DNA from: Yoonia maritima
Lineage (GTDB): Bacteria; Pseudomonadota; Alphaproteobacteria; Rhodobacterales; Rhodobacteraceae
Direction of reading: 5' to 3'
Length of the DNA: 64,000 nucleotides
Assembly (NCBI RefSeq): GCF_003003285.1
Contig: NZ_PVTP01000002.1
Coordinates: 310,001-374,000, forward strand
A model generated the notes under the pieces. That model ran no database searches, was not told where the DNA came from, and saw only the letters and a list, made by a program, of their open reading frames with translations. The position numbers and the translations under genes are program-made. Shown one piece after another: positions 45,117 to 54,109 of the stretch (positions within the stretch are counted from its first letter, which is position 1; the number at the start of each line of letters is the position of its first letter).

Positions 45117-46478
45117 ATGGAACGTATCGCACAATCATACCCTGAACATATCCGGGCGGTGGCCAAGCTTGGTTTGCCATTAATCCTAAGCAATGTGGCG
45201 CAGTTTGCGATCCACATGACCGATACGATTATGCTTGGTTGGTATAATGTGACTGCGCTTGCAGCATCAACCATCGCGGGCACGATGCTGTTCGTGGTGT
45301 TTATTGTTGGCGCTGGGTTTGCACAGGCCGTTACCCCGTTGGTTGCATCTGCAGCAGAAGAAGGGGATGAGACCCAAGTTCGCCGTGTGACCCGCATGGG
45401 GCTATGGCTGTCGATCTTTTACGGGCTTGCAGTGACTGTCCCGTTTTTCTGGGCGAAAGATATTCTGATTGCGATTGGGCAAGATGCAGATGTGGCGCAG
45501 TTGGCCCATTATTATCTACAGATCACAATTTGGCAGATGATCCCGGCTCTGATCGTGATGACGCTAAAGTCGTTTTTGTCAGCACTTGAACATATCTCAG
45601 TGCTGCTATGGGCGACGGTAGGGACTGCCGTCATGAATGGGTTCGTTAACTATGCGCTGATATTCGGCAATTGGGGCGCACCCGAATTGGGTATTCGTGG
45701 CGCTGCGATTGCGTCTGTTACGGTGACGATTGTTTCGGTCGCTATTCTGGTGGGATATACGTTACGCGTCTTGCCACAGTATCAACTGTTCAAGAATTTC
45801 CTGCGTAGTGACCGCGAGATTTTAAACCGCGTGTTCCGGCTTGGCTGGCCGATTGGCTTAACGTCGTTGGCCGAGGGCGGATTGTTCAGTGCAAGCGCGG
45901 TCATGATGGGCTGGATTGGTGCGATTGAACTGGCGGCGCATGGCATCGCTATTCAATTGGCGAGCCTGACATTCATGGTGCACATCGGCTTTAGCCAAGC
46001 CGCGACTGTGCGGGCGGGGCGGGCTCTTGGTCGTAAAGACCCTGTATCGCTACGCCGCGGTGGAATCACTGCGATTTGCATGTCCGGATTGTTCGCGTTG
46101 GTCACTTCAGCATTGTTTATGCTGTTCCCAGAATTTTTGGTGTCACTGTTTGTTGACCCTGATGAACCTGCTCGGTTGACGCTGGTGTCTGTCGGGGCGC
46201 AGCTGGTTGTGATTGCTGCCTTGTTTCAAATCGTCGATGCCGCACAGGTGCTTGCGCTTGGTCTATTGCGTGGCCTTCAGGACACTGCTGTCCCGATGGT
46301 CATGGCAACGATCAGCTATTGGGTGATCGGCCTACCAGCAAGTTATGTGCTGGCGTTTTGGTTCGGGTATGGCGCCGCCGGGCTTTGGATGGGGCTTGTC
46401 GTTGGATTGGCGGTCGCATCAGTGTTGCTGATGTGGCGTTTTTGGAAGCAACTATTCAAGCAGTTCCAGATCACGTAA
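45117..46478 (+). CDS. MATE-family efflux transporter (NorM-like)
   Basis: This is a twelve-helix Na+- or H+-driven exporter. AVAKLGLPLILSNVAQFAIHMTDTIMLGWY in helix 1 and 2, and GFSQAATVRAGRALGRKD at the start of the second half, match MATE transporters. The ATG at 45117 gives 453 residues; an in-frame TTG at 45111 is possible. Substrates may be cationic drugs or metabolites; none can be named. The last 27 bases overlap the 3' end of the second Hint gene on the opposite strand. Confidence 0.9.
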   Translation: MERIAQSYPEHIRAVAKLGLPLILSNVAQFAIHMTDTIMLGWYNVTALAASTIAGTMLFVVFIVGAGFAQAVTPLVASAAEEGDETQVRRVTRMGLWLSIFYGLAVTVPFFWAKDILIAIGQDADVAQLAHYYLQITIWQMIPALIVMTLKSFLSALEHISVLLWATVGTAVMNGFVNYALIFGNWGAPELGIRGAAIASVTVTIVSVAILVGYTLRVLPQYQLFKNFLRSDREILNRVFRLGWPIGLTSLAEGGLFSASAVMMGWIGAIELAAHGIAIQLASLTFMVHIGFSQAATVRAGRALGRKDPVSLRRGGITAICMSGLFALVTSALFMLFPEFLVSLFVDPDEPARLTLVSVGAQLVVIAALFQIVDAAQVLALGLLRGLQDTAVPMVMATISYWVIGLPASYVLAFWFGYGAAGLWMGLVVGLAVASVLLMWRFWKQLFKQFQIT

Positions 46479-47225
46479 GCGAAGGCGCGGGTTTCGCATT
46501 TCGCCAAAATCATCCAGATCAATTTTGTGCGGAAACAAAGACAAATATTGCACAAGCATTTCACCGCGCAGACCAAGCGCGAAGAACGTACCGGGGTGCA
46601 TGCTTTCTATTTCGATGCCATTGACCAAGATGCTTTCCTGACGCGAAAATCCAAGTTGGAAGACATTCACTGGCTGCGCTGGGCGAAGTTCAATGAACTG
46701 GCTGCCGTCGATGAAATCGCGGACGGGAATAAAAGCGGCCCGTTTCCCGGTCAAGGTACGGACACCCGTCGCGCGGTGAAGGATATGTGCGGTCGGGCCG
46801 AGAATCAAATCTGGTGATGGGCGTGATGGGCCTAATGACTCTGCGGTTATGCGCGTGAGGCAGTTGTTTTCACTGTTGGTGTTCGTGTCATCCGGCTGGA
46901 TCAGCATTGCGCCGCGCCATAACAATGTTTCGAATTCACCATTGGCAAGACGTACGCGATCACCTGGCAGCAGATCCTCAATCGTCATAGGGCCATTGCT
47001 AGTGACGACCATCGCACCCCGTCCTAACGCCCCGAAAGCATTTTCAAATGCAGGCAAAGCTGGTGCAATACGCGACATTTCGGCAATGTCTCCGTTAGGG
47101 AGAAGATAGCTGATTTCGTATTTACGTGTCGGAATATTGCTTGCGGCATATCTGCTCCGCCGCGCCGCTTCGGTGTTGGTCGTGCCAATTGTGGGGTCGG
47201 CCCCAGTGTTAAGGGGTGGGTTCAT
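46452..47225 (-). CDS. Second Hint-domain protein, lacking the usual N-terminal cysteine
   Basis: The protein of 257 residues (ATG at 47225, AGG upstream; a GTG at 47261 is an alternative) has a short N-terminal part and a Hint_2-like domain from about residue 66. GALGRGAMVVTSNGPMTIEDLLPGDRVRLANG aligns with the CFTRGT...GDxV block of the other Hint protein but has Ala66 where the nucleophilic Cys should be; the GPTAHILHR segment is retained. Autoprocessing is therefore unlikely, and a structural or binding role is more plausible. It overlaps the MATE gene tail-to-tail and has a long upstream spacer. Confidence 0.8.
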   Translation of the reverse strand: MNPPLNTGADPTIGTTNTEAARRSRYAASNIPTRKYEISYLLPNGDIAEMSRIAPALPAFENAFGALGRGAMVVTSNGPMTIEDLLPGDRVRLANGEFETLLWRGAMLIQPDDTNTNSENNCLTRITAESLGPSRPSPDLILGPTAHILHRATGVRTLTGKRAAFIPVRDFIDGSQFIELRPAQPVNVFQLGFSRQESILVNGIEIESMHPGTFFALGLRGEMLVQYLSLFPHKIDLDDFGEMRNPRLRLRDLELLE

Positions 47226-47595
47226 GTGGATGCCTATCGGGGTTCGATCAAACTTTTGCACTTAAGGTGCAAATTTGATTGGAAATTTTGATTTCTTGAT
47301 CAAAGTGGAGTGAAGACGAAATGTCAAAAAAATTGATTTTACTTGGCCGAATTTCGCCATGTCCAAAGCGAACATAGGCTAAGTTCTGCGTGCAATCATA
47401 AGTTGCCTTGGTTTTCCGCGCTGCCAAGGAAGTACGCTATTGTAGCTGAGTATTGCGGTTGTTACCGCGGCTTGCCAACGTTGCTTCATCATCGTCCCTC
47501 GTGATCTGCGAGGCCCACGGATGTGAGCCTAATTGCCGAGCATTAGCTGTAATTCAGGCATTTATTGGGCGTATTGATGATGTTTTACCTTATGG
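47226..47595. other. 370-base AT-rich spacer, promoter region of the second Hint gene
   Basis: No gene is evident. The part nearest the Hint gene is AT-rich (for example AAAAAAATTGATTTTACTT) and likely holds its promoter. There is a small GCGGT-TGTT-ACCGC hairpin near 47455-47468. I see no other structure, and cannot exclude a small RNA. Confidence 0.4.
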
Positions 47596-48351
47596 TTAAA
47601 GTGAGATCGCGGCGATCAAACGGCCATAGTCGGCTTCTTTTTGGTGGACTGTACGTCGGTAGCTATAAAACCGATCAGGATCGCTATAGGTGCAATTGTG
47701 TGTCCAGCTTGCCTGTGTGATGCCGCATTCATGCAGTTTCATCAGGCCAAAACCCGGTAGATCAAAGTGAAACCGATCATCGCTTCCGGCGACAAAAAAG
47801 CGATCAAGTTTTGGATCCTGCGCGGTGAATTGATCCATAAAGTCGGGTCCGACCTCATAGGCGCGCTGGCTAATGCACGGACCGATGACTGCTGTGATAT
47901 TGGCTGCTGATGCGCCAAGGGATTCCATTTTGCTGACCGTGTCTGCAAGCACGCCGTTTAGGGCGCCCTTCCATCCTGCGTGAGCAGCACCGATGACGCC
48001 TGCTTTGCTATCGGCAAAAAGAACAGGTTGGCAGTCTGCGGTTAAAACCGACAGCGCCATACCTTTGGTCGCGGTGACAATCGCGTCTGCTTTGGGGTGT
48101 TGGTCTTGCGGGCCATCGGCGATGACCGCGTCGGCAGAGTGTATCTGGTGTACGCCAACCAAGTGATCGGGTGCGACGTGCATTGCCTGGGCGACGCGTG
48201 CGCGGTTGATGCTGACGATATCATGCTGGTCAGAGCTGCCGTAACCGCAGTTCAATCCTGCGAACACGCCGGATGATGCGCCGCCACGACGCGTAAAGAA
48301 TCCGTGCGTTGTGCCGTCTAGGTCGGGGCTGGTGATGATGTCGAGAGTCAT
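47596..48351 (-). CDS. pgeF: Peptidoglycan editing factor PgeF (laccase-domain)
   Basis: PgeF-type proteins (DUF152/YfiH) remove incorrectly built L-Ser-containing muropeptides from the cell-wall precursor pool, and some act on purine nucleosides. The 251-residue protein has the zinc and active-site blocks VGVHQIHSADAVIADG, LTADCQPVLFAD and IGAAHAGWKGALNGV, then FFSYRR-like FYSYRRTVHQKE at the end. Its start overlaps midA by ATGA, and with lgt it forms a leftward operon. Confidence 0.92.
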   Translation of the reverse strand: MTLDIITSPDLDGTTHGFFTRRGGASSGVFAGLNCGYGSSDQHDIVSINRARVAQAMHVAPDHLVGVHQIHSADAVIADGPQDQHPKADAIVTATKGMALSVLTADCQPVLFADSKAGVIGAAHAGWKGALNGVLADTVSKMESLGASAANITAVIGPCISQRAYEVGPDFMDQFTAQDPKLDRFFVAGSDDRFHFDLPGFGLMKLHECGITQASWTHNCTYSDPDRFYSYRRTVHQKEADYGRLIAAISL

Positions 48352-49406
48352 GGTTCCAATCCGGGGGGCGGGGTTGCCGAAACAGGATAGATACTGATCA
48401 CTTTGAAAAGGTCGCCCATTTCGGCAGGGTGGGTCAAGCGCCGATGTGCTTTTACGTGCGTTTCAAGTGCAGCGCCCTGTAAGCGGGTCGCCAGCTTTTG
48501 CGCGCGTTGTGTGATCCCCAGTCGTTCAAGGAATACACCTTGTGGTGTCAGGCGGCTGAATTTGGCAGGGGCGGCATAGCTCGCGATTTCTGCGAAATCC
48601 ACATGTGCCGTCAGATCAGCAGTGCCGGGTTCGGCTAGTGGATCGGCTTTTTTGTGGGAAGACAGTGCTTGCAACGTATCGCCCAATGACTGCCAGTCGC
48701 CGTAGTCGATGATCAGCGCCGTGCCGCCGTGATCTGCGATCTTATGGCTGATATGCTGCATGACGCCGGGCAGGGTGGCGCAATGTTCTATTAGGTCGCC
48801 GTCTTTGGTGTCGGCGATCCGGTGTTCCAGCATGGCCAGAGGTGCCGCAGCTGACAGGCCAAAGGTGAGGGTGTCATCACTGACGCCAACCATCCGTTCA
48901 CGCCATCCCGTGCCTTCACGGACAAACTGCCTAATCGGGAGCGCGTCAAAGAATTCATTCGCGACCAGCCACAAAGGTAGATCAGGCAAGGTCGTGACAT
49001 CATCATGCCAGACAGCTTCGGAGACGGCGCTGGCTTGGGCTTTGCGCAAGGCCGGGGAGGCTTCGACAAAATGTACAGTCAAAGCCGCATGAAAACCCGG
49101 AACGGATTTGGTCGCGCGCAAGATGTCGGCCATCAGCGTGCCGCGCCCGGGCCCAAGTTCTGCGAGTGCAATCTGTGTGGGTGCCCCTTGATCGAGCCAG
49201 CTTTGGGCTAGTGAAAGCCCAATGAGTTCGCCGAACATCTGGCTGATTTCGGGCGCGGTGATGAAATCGCCTTTTGCGCCCAATGGGTCGCGGGTGGCGT
49301 AGTAACCGTAGTCGGGGTGCAGGAGGCATTCGGCCATATAGTCGCCAAGCGTGATCGGCCCAGTGCGTCCGATCCGTGCAATAAGCTGCTGCGCAAGCGG
49401 TGTCAT
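48348..49406 (-). CDS. midA: MidA/NDUFAF7-family SAM-dependent methyltransferase
   Basis: Human NDUFAF7 methylates an arginine of a complex I subunit. This 352-residue relative has the family opening ([39 protein letters not shown], seen in positions 17-56), an SAM-binding loop [17 protein letters not shown] and [15 protein letters not shown]. The ATG at 49406 overlaps the lgt stop as ATGA; a GTG at 49415 is rejected for that reason. In bacteria the substrate has not been clearly shown. The operon order lgt-midA-pgeF is common in alphaproteobacteria. Confidence 0.91.
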   Translation of the reverse strand: MTPLAQQLIARIGRTGPITLGDYMAECLLHPDYGYYATRDPLGAKGDFITAPEISQMFGELIGLSLAQSWLDQGAPTQIALAELGPGRGTLMADILRATKSVPGFHAALTVHFVEASPALRKAQASAVSEAVWHDDVTTLPDLPLWLVANEFFDALPIRQFVREGTGWRERMVGVSDDTLTFGLSAAAPLAMLEHRIADTKDGDLIEHCATLPGVMQHISHKIADHGGTALIIDYGDWQSLGDTLQALSSHKKADPLAEPGTADLTAHVDFAEIASYAAPAKFSRLTPQGVFLERLGITQRAQKLATRLQGAALETHVKAHRRLTHPAEMGDLFKVISIYPVSATPPPGLEP

Positions 49407-50281
49407 CGGCGCCACGCCATTGCCACGACGGTCAGGCCAATGATGATCATCGGTAAGGTCAGCGTCTGTCCCATTGTCAGCCCATAACCATTATAGTGGA
49501 AGGCAAGCCCAAGCTCATTTCCGACACTTTGGAATTGCGCGTCTGGCTGGCGCACGAATTCAACAAGGAAGCGGGCAAAGCCATATCCGGCAAAGAATGT
49601 CCCGGTCAGCAGCCAAGGCTTCTTCAGCCCGTTAAAGCGGAAGGCGAGCAGGATCAGGAGCGTGCCAAGAAGCAGGCCTTCGAGCCCTGCTTCATAAAGC
49701 TGCGACGGGTGGCGTGTGCAGTCCGCTAGGAGCGTTGCACATGATTGCGCGGCTTGGCCCGGGAAGATCACGCCCCAAGGTAAATCTGTGGGGCGTCCCC
49801 AGAGTTCGGCGTTGATAAAGTTAGCACAACGCACCAGCAGGATCGCGGGCGTTGCGGCGACTGCAATGATGTCGGCAAGATCAGACAGTGGAACCTTTTT
49901 GCGGCGACTGAATAGGATCACGGCAAGGATAACACCAAGGAACCCGCCGTGGAATGAAAGCCCGCCTTCCCAAATCTTGATGATATCAAGTGGGTTGGAC
50001 AGGAACTCACTGGGCTTATAGAACAAGATATAGCCCAGACGCCCGCCAGCGATCACACCAATGACGATATACGTCAGAAGATCCTCAAGCTGGTTTTCCT
50101 GCATTGGCGGACCGTTACGCCACAGCTGCGGACGGCGTAGCGCCAGTTTGATCAGCTGCCAGCCAATCGCGATACCAACGATATAACCCATGGCGTACCA
50201 GCGCAGCGCCAGTTCCATACCAAAGAGGTTTATCGAGATGATCTCGGGCGAAATATCGGGGAAGGGGATCGCTGCAAACAT
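49403..50281 (-). CDS. lgt: Prolipoprotein diacylglyceryl transferase
   Basis: Lgt attaches diacylglycerol to the lipobox cysteine of lipoproteins in the inner membrane, the first step in their maturation. The 292 residues contain seven hydrophobic segments. [11 protein letters not shown] contains the essential His, and [25 protein letters not shown] is the Lgt signature with the catalytic Arg. Substrates in this window include the pcc-locus lipoprotein and the cytochrome c. It is the first gene of the operon with midA and pgeF and diverges from ubiK. Confidence 0.95.
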   Translation of the reverse strand: MFAAIPFPDISPEIISINLFGMELALRWYAMGYIVGIAIGWQLIKLALRRPQLWRNGPPMQENQLEDLLTYIVIGVIAGGRLGYILFYKPSEFLSNPLDIIKIWEGGLSFHGGFLGVILAVILFSRRKKVPLSDLADIIAVAATPAILLVRCANFINAELWGRPTDLPWGVIFPGQAAQSCATLLADCTRHPSQLYEAGLEGLLLGTLLILLAFRFNGLKKPWLLTGTFFAGYGFARFLVEFVRQPDAQFQSVGNELGLAFHYNGYGLTMGQTLTLPMIIIGLTVVAMAWRR

Positions 50282-50384
50282 GCGCTATTCCTCTCTTGGT
50301 GCTGCGGCGAAGTCAACCAGCTACAACGCTTGTGCGCAGAGGTCCCAAGGCCCATATAGAACGTAACCGCGAACGGAGAGTGCT

Positions 50385-50624
50385 ATGCAAAGCAAGAACA
50401 AGATTTTTGATGACCTGAGCCAGCTGATGACCAATGCCATGGGTGTTGCGCAAGGGGCCAAGGACGAAGCGTCGACAGCGATGTCTTCTATGATGGATCG
50501 CTGGTTGGCTGACCGCGATTTCGTAACGCGCGAAGAATTCGACGCGGTGCGTGCGATGGCCCAAAAGGCCCGCGAAGAAAACGAAGCGCTTGCTGCGCGT
50601 ATCGCGGCGCTTGAGGCGAAGTAA
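50385..50624 (+). CDS. ubiK: Ubiquinone biosynthesis accessory factor UbiK (BMFP domain)
   Basis: UbiK helps assemble the ubiquinone-synthesis complex in bacteria. The 79-residue protein has the N-terminal amphipathic helix (KIFDDLSQLMTNAMGVAQGAKDEA) and a C-terminal coiled coil (FVTREEFDAVRAMAQKAREENEALAARIAALEAK), the BMFP pattern that drives trimer formation. GGAGAGTGCT precedes the ATG. Presence beside lgt is a frequent arrangement in this family of bacteria. The following 216 bases show no gene. Confidence 0.9.
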   Translation: MQSKNKIFDDLSQLMTNAMGVAQGAKDEASTAMSSMMDRWLADRDFVTREEFDAVRAMAQKAREENEALAARIAALEAK

Positions 50625-50840
50625 TTCTGGACCTCGAAATGGAAGGCGGGCACGCGCTGGCTTTCCTCAATTTTTCATGTGCGTGAACTATTGGGGCGCA
50701 GTTTGTGCCGTTACGTTATTGGCGGATTTTCGCTGAGTTACCCCAAGTCTGCCATTTTGCGGGCATTTTTCCCCTTATTCGGTTTAACTGCGAGATGTAC
50801 TTAAATTGCACAACTCGTGGTGGAATTGTGGAGAGATGCT

Positions 50841-50984
50841 ATGATCGATATTATTCTTATTGCTTTGCTGTTTGCGGCAATGTTCTACGGTTCACCGCAG
50901 GGTGGAACGCATCCCTTTATAGCATTGGTGAGAAAATGCCGTGCAAAAGCTGTTAGTGTTGCAGTTAAGGGTGTAAATGTTTGA
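50841..50984 (+). CDS. Small membrane protein of 47 residues
   Basis: A short frame starts at an ATG preceded by GTGGAGAGATGCT, a good ribosome site. It encodes MIDIILIALLFAAMFYG, a single hydrophobic helix, then a basic tail (LVRKCRAKAVSVAVKG). I know no family. It lies in a low-GC stretch with another small membrane protein 114 bases on. The ribosome site and helix support a gene, but homologues would be needed to confirm it. Confidence 0.45.
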   Translation: MIDIILIALLFAAMFYGSPQGGTHPFIALVRKCRAKAVSVAVKGVNV

Positions 50985-51018
50985 CATCCCTTGGGTTGTT
51001 TATTTTCAATTTTTAGAT

Positions 51019-51047
51019 TTGACCACATACTAAAATTTCGTTTATAT
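51019..51047 (+). promoter_or_regulatory. Sigma-70-type promoter TTGACC-N17-TTATAT
   Basis: A near-consensus -35 (TTGACC) and -10 (TTATAT) are separated by 17 bases, with a predicted start near 51054, about 45 bases before the ATG of the 99-residue membrane protein. It is one of the most consensus-like promoters in the window. Confidence 0.6.
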
Positions 51048-51098
51048 TGGCTGAGAAATAGCAGTTAACCAACTATTCTCCCACTTGGCGGTTTTGTG

Positions 51099-51398
51099 AT
51101 GAGTTATCTTTCCAGTCTCGTTTCATCCATCGCCGGTCTTATACTTTTTTGTATAGGTGCTATTGGTCTAAGTGGCGTAACTGTGAACCCGTCCCCTTCA
51201 ATCACTGTGTTATTAAGCCCAATGGGGTATGGCGATCATGTCGATAGCCTTTATTATTGGGGAATCGTGTTTCTGGGGTTCTGGCTTGTTCTTTATGTTT
51301 TCGTCCGACCCGCTGCGCTGACCGCACTTGCTATGGTTTTGGGAAAGTCATTGGTTTTGAAAGGCTGGGTTCCATTGCTGGGCGTTATGAGCTTATAA
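51099..51398 (+). CDS. Unknown small membrane protein
   Basis: This 99-residue protein has two to three hydrophobic segments (SIAGLILFCIGAIGLSGV, YWGIVFLGFWLVLYVFV, ALTALAMVLGKSLVL). I recognise no family. The ATG at 51099 directly follows an in-frame GTG at 51096; GGCGG is a weak ribosome site. It has its own consensus-like promoter. The base composition is lower in GC than its neighbours. The last six bases overlap the end of the phosphotransferase gene on the other strand. Confidence 0.6.
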   Translation: MSYLSSLVSSIAGLILFCIGAIGLSGVTVNPSPSITVLLSPMGYGDHVDSLYYWGIVFLGFWLVLYVFVRPAALTALAMVLGKSLVLKGWVPLLGVMSL

Positions 51399-52268
51399 CT
51401 TTTTGCTGGTAGCGCTCATTTCAATCAAGAGGTGATTAAGGTGTTCGGTGTCGCCGCCTTTATCGCAGGTCACTAGCAGCGCTTTCCAAATCGCCCAACC
51501 CTTTGCGCGCGCCCAGGTATCTGCGTTCATATTTACCGTTTCGCGGAATACCCGTTGGGCATCTCCCGCGAAATAAGTCCATGCGATGACCAGATCACAC
51601 GCAGGATCACCAACACCGCATCCGCCAAAGTCGATGACCGCAGCGAGGCGATCTTCTGCGATCAAAAAGTTGCTTGGGGCTATGTCTCCGTGGACCCAAA
51701 CGGGTGGGGATTCCCAGTGAGTTGCGCAGGCTGTGTCCCATATATCCGTGATGTGTGCGGTGTTGAAACGTCCTTTGAGCATATTTAGGCAACGTCGCAC
51801 ATCGTCATCATAAGTCTTGAGGAGGCCGCCGCGATAAAAGTTCTGTGGCCCTGGTTGCGGGCCACCTTGGTTTGGAATGGATTGCAACGCTGTTAGAAAA
51901 CGGGCCAAATCGCGTGCAATGTTTGACTGATTTTCAGGGGCTGCTTGATCTGCGGATGCGCCGGGCAACCAGCGCATGACACTCCAATAATAGGGGTATG
52001 CTGCGGATGGGATGCCCATCGCGATGGGCGCTGATATTGGCACGGGAAGATGTGGGGCGAGGCGGGGCAGCCACTTTTGCTCTTTAGCGACCTGCGGTTC
52101 GTAGCGTGCGGCGCTTGGCAGCCGGATCGACATGTCGTCGCCAAGGTGAAATGTGAAATTGTCCCAGCCAGAGCTTGCGACCGGGCGTATGGGCAGAGCG
52201 GCCCATTGTGGAAACTGGTCCGCGATCACTGCGCGGACCAATTCGGTTGTGATCGTCAGGCGGTTCAA
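51393..52268 (-). CDS. Aminoglycoside-phosphotransferase-family kinase
   Basis: This is a 291-residue APH-type kinase. The N-terminal lobe has IRPVASSGWDNFTFHLGDDMSIRLP, with GWDN in the glycine-rich loop. The catalytic motif is VHGDIAPSNFLI and the metal-binding motif is AVIDFGGCGVGDPACDL. Such chromosomal members phosphorylate various small molecules (aminoglycosides, homoserine, sugars), so resistance should not be assumed. The start is a TTG within TTGA overlapping the M42 peptidase stop; no ATG is available before residue 46, so a coupled TTG start is credible. Confidence 0.85.
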   Translation of the reverse strand: MNRLTITTELVRAVIADQFPQWAALPIRPVASSGWDNFTFHLGDDMSIRLPSAARYEPQVAKEQKWLPRLAPHLPVPISAPIAMGIPSAAYPYYWSVMRWLPGASADQAAPENQSNIARDLARFLTALQSIPNQGGPQPGPQNFYRGGLLKTYDDDVRRCLNMLKGRFNTAHITDIWDTACATHWESPPVWVHGDIAPSNFLIAEDRLAAVIDFGGCGVGDPACDLVIAWTYFAGDAQRVFRETVNMNADTWARAKGWAIWKALLVTCDKGGDTEHLNHLLIEMSATSKKL

Positions 52269-53296
52269 AATTCGCTGAGGTAGGCGACAATGATATCCAA
52301 CGCGGCTTGCAAGTCGCCTTTTTCGACCATTTCGGTCACAGTATGGATATAGCGTGTTCCTACGACGATGCCGACGGCACGTGCACCTGCAGCTGCTTGC
52401 TGTGCGGCGGCGCCGTCTTGGCCGCCAGCCGCTAGCATGGTGCGCTGGTAGGGGATGTCATTCTTGATCGCTAATGACTCAACTTCTTTTACTAAGGCCT
52501 TGTCTGCAATGAATGAGCTGTCGCGGACATGAAGCCCGAAGCCTTTGCCTTGCTGAGTCGTTGCGTCTTTTTCTGGGATGCCGGGGGTGTCACAGGCAAG
52601 CGTTGTATCGATGCCGATGCCGATATCAGGTTTGATGGCATAAGATGCGGTGCGCGCGCCACGCAGGCCGACTTCTTCTTGGCAGGTAAATGCCACGTGG
52701 ATTTCTGCGTCATGGCCTTTGTCGCCAAGTTGCCGTATCGCTTCGATGCCGAGCCAGCAAGCGATACGGTTGTCCAATGCTTTGGATACAAATTTGTCGC
52801 CCATTTCTAAAAACGGCTCGTCCATCACAACGAAATCACCGACCTTAACAACATCACGGGCCTTTTCTCCCATTCCAAGGTCGACAAAGAATTCGCCGAG
52901 TTCCGGCACCTTTTTGCGATCTTCGGGGGATGCGATGTGGACGGGTTTGCCGCCTGGGTTCATTACCCCCTTATAGTCCCCATCGTCTGTGCAGACCAAT
53001 ACACGGCGCGAGAAAAGGTTGCGCGGGTCAAAGCCACCAACAGGTTGCAGATAAAGATAGCCTTTGTCGCTGATGTGGCTGACCAGAAAGCCAATTTCAT
53101 CCATGTGGCAAAGTAGCATGATTTTTAGCGGGTCGGTTCCGGTGGCATTCCGCTTGCACAGCAGTGACCCCATTGGGTCGACTGTGACTTCATCAAACAG
53201 CCCTTCGATTTCGGTCGAAATAAGATCACGTACGCGGTCTTCGTTTCCCGGAACACCCGGCATTTCGCAAAGGCGTTTAAGTAGATCAATATTCAT
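52265..53296 (-). CDS. M42-family metallo-aminopeptidase
   Basis: This is a 343-residue cytoplasmic two-metal aminopeptidase of the M42/glutamyl-aminopeptidase family. Metal and catalytic residues are seen in MLLCHMDEIGFLV (His), SKALDNRIACW (bridging Asp), FTCQEEVGLRGA (catalytic Glu pair) and GIGIDTTLACDTPG (Asp), with a C-terminal RYIHTVTEM (His). Such enzymes form dodecameric shells that trim peptides. AGGAG lies eight bases before the ATG at 53296; longer in-frame starts have no ribosome site. Coupled to the downstream kinase. Confidence 0.92.
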   Translation of the reverse strand: MNIDLLKRLCEMPGVPGNEDRVRDLISTEIEGLFDEVTVDPMGSLLCKRNATGTDPLKIMLLCHMDEIGFLVSHISDKGYLYLQPVGGFDPRNLFSRRVLVCTDDGDYKGVMNPGGKPVHIASPEDRKKVPELGEFFVDLGMGEKARDVVKVGDFVVMDEPFLEMGDKFVSKALDNRIACWLGIEAIRQLGDKGHDAEIHVAFTCQEEVGLRGARTASYAIKPDIGIGIDTTLACDTPGIPEKDATTQQGKGFGLHVRDSSFIADKALVKEVESLAIKNDIPYQRTMLAAGGQDGAAAQQAAAGARAVGIVVGTRYIHTVTEMVEKGDLQAALDIIVAYLSEF

Positions 53297-53350
53297 TGGG
53301 AGGCTCCTATATCTGCAACGCACTTTGTGTTCTGCCGATGGAAAACGCAA

Positions 53351-53390
53351 TTATCCCCAGAAAACTTTTCGCGTCTCTGACTTATCCCCA
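53351..53390. repeat. Two TTATCCCCA repeats (DnaA-box-like)
   Basis: TTATCCCCAGAAAAC at 53351 and TTATCCCCAAGAAAC at 53382 are direct repeats 31 bases apart in a divergent promoter region. Each nonamer differs from the DnaA box TTATCCACA by one base. They could be DnaA sites or the operator of another regulator. Confidence 0.35.
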
Positions 53391-53529
53391 AGAAACTGCT
53401 TTACAGAATCCCCTGAATGACCGCACGATATGTAGTAGGGGCGGAACGTAAATAACACAGTCCCTAGAGCAGGCACCTAGCGCTTGGGCACTGCCATGAC
53501 CCATGCGCCAAAGTAGCGAGGCCGAGCAT

Positions 53530-54033
53530 ATGGCATTGTCCGAACAGTATCTCGAGGCAGAGGATCTTCACCCGATTGATTTGGTGGAGCACATCGCAGA
53601 GCATCATGAATGGGAATTCGACCGCATTCACGATGATCAAATCGCAATGGTTGTCGAAGGTCAGTGGCGCACTTATTCCGTGACATTGGCGTGGTCCGCA
53701 TATGATGAAACGCTGCGTTTGATCTGTACCTATGAAATGGAGCCACCAGCCGATCGGATGCCCGCCCTGTACGAGGCGCTTAACACGATCAATGATCGTT
53801 GTTGGGCTGGGTCGTTCACATGGTGGGACGAGCAAAAGCTGATGGTTTATCGTTATGGCCTGATGCTTGCTGGTGATCAGATGGCTGGCCCAGATCAAAT
53901 TGACACCATGATCAAAGCCGCCGTGAGCGCGTGCGAACAGTACTATCCAGCGATCCAATTGGTGACTTGGGCAGAGCGTTCAGCCGCCGAAGCGGTGCAG
54001 ATCGCCATTGGCGGCGCATACGGCCGCGCCTAA
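53530..54033 (+). CDS. YbjN-domain protein
   Basis: This 167-residue protein is of the YbjN type, related to type III secretion chaperone-like folds. Features are HPIDLVEHIAEHHEWEFDRIHDDQIAMVVEGQWRTYSVTLAW, near the N-terminus, and ALYEALNTINDRCWAGSFTWWDEQKLMVYRYGLML. It is cytoplasmic and acidic. Its molecular role is not established; related proteins affect stress and motility phenotypes. GCGAGG precedes the ATG at 53530. A hairpin repeat separates it from proC, so the two may be separate transcripts. Confidence 0.85.
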   Translation: MALSEQYLEAEDLHPIDLVEHIAEHHEWEFDRIHDDQIAMVVEGQWRTYSVTLAWSAYDETLRLICTYEMEPPADRMPALYEALNTINDRCWAGSFTWWDEQKLMVYRYGLMLAGDQMAGPDQIDTMIKAAVSACEQYYPAIQLVTWAERSAAEAVQIAIGGAYGRA

Positions 54034-54045
54034 AATAAAGTGTAA

Positions 54046-54064
54046 GGTGGGTTTAAAGCCCGCC
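54046..54064 (+). terminator. GGTGGGTTT/AAAGCCCGCC hairpin (repeat copy 3)
   Basis: A nine-pair stem (two G-U pairs) with almost no loop lies 12 bases after the YbjN gene. It belongs to the same repeat type as 35718-35735 and 44356-44375. The lack of a T-run suggests transcript-end protection rather than strong intrinsic termination. Confidence 0.5.
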
Positions 54065-54109
54065 TGACTTTGCGTAATCTTGCACCACTCTATCAAGAAG
54101 GTGCATATT

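Noticed and set aside
51393-52268. An antibiotic resistance gene
   Set aside because: The APH-type fold is widespread among kinases of unrelated small molecules, and the gene is coupled to a peptidase with no mobile element nearby.
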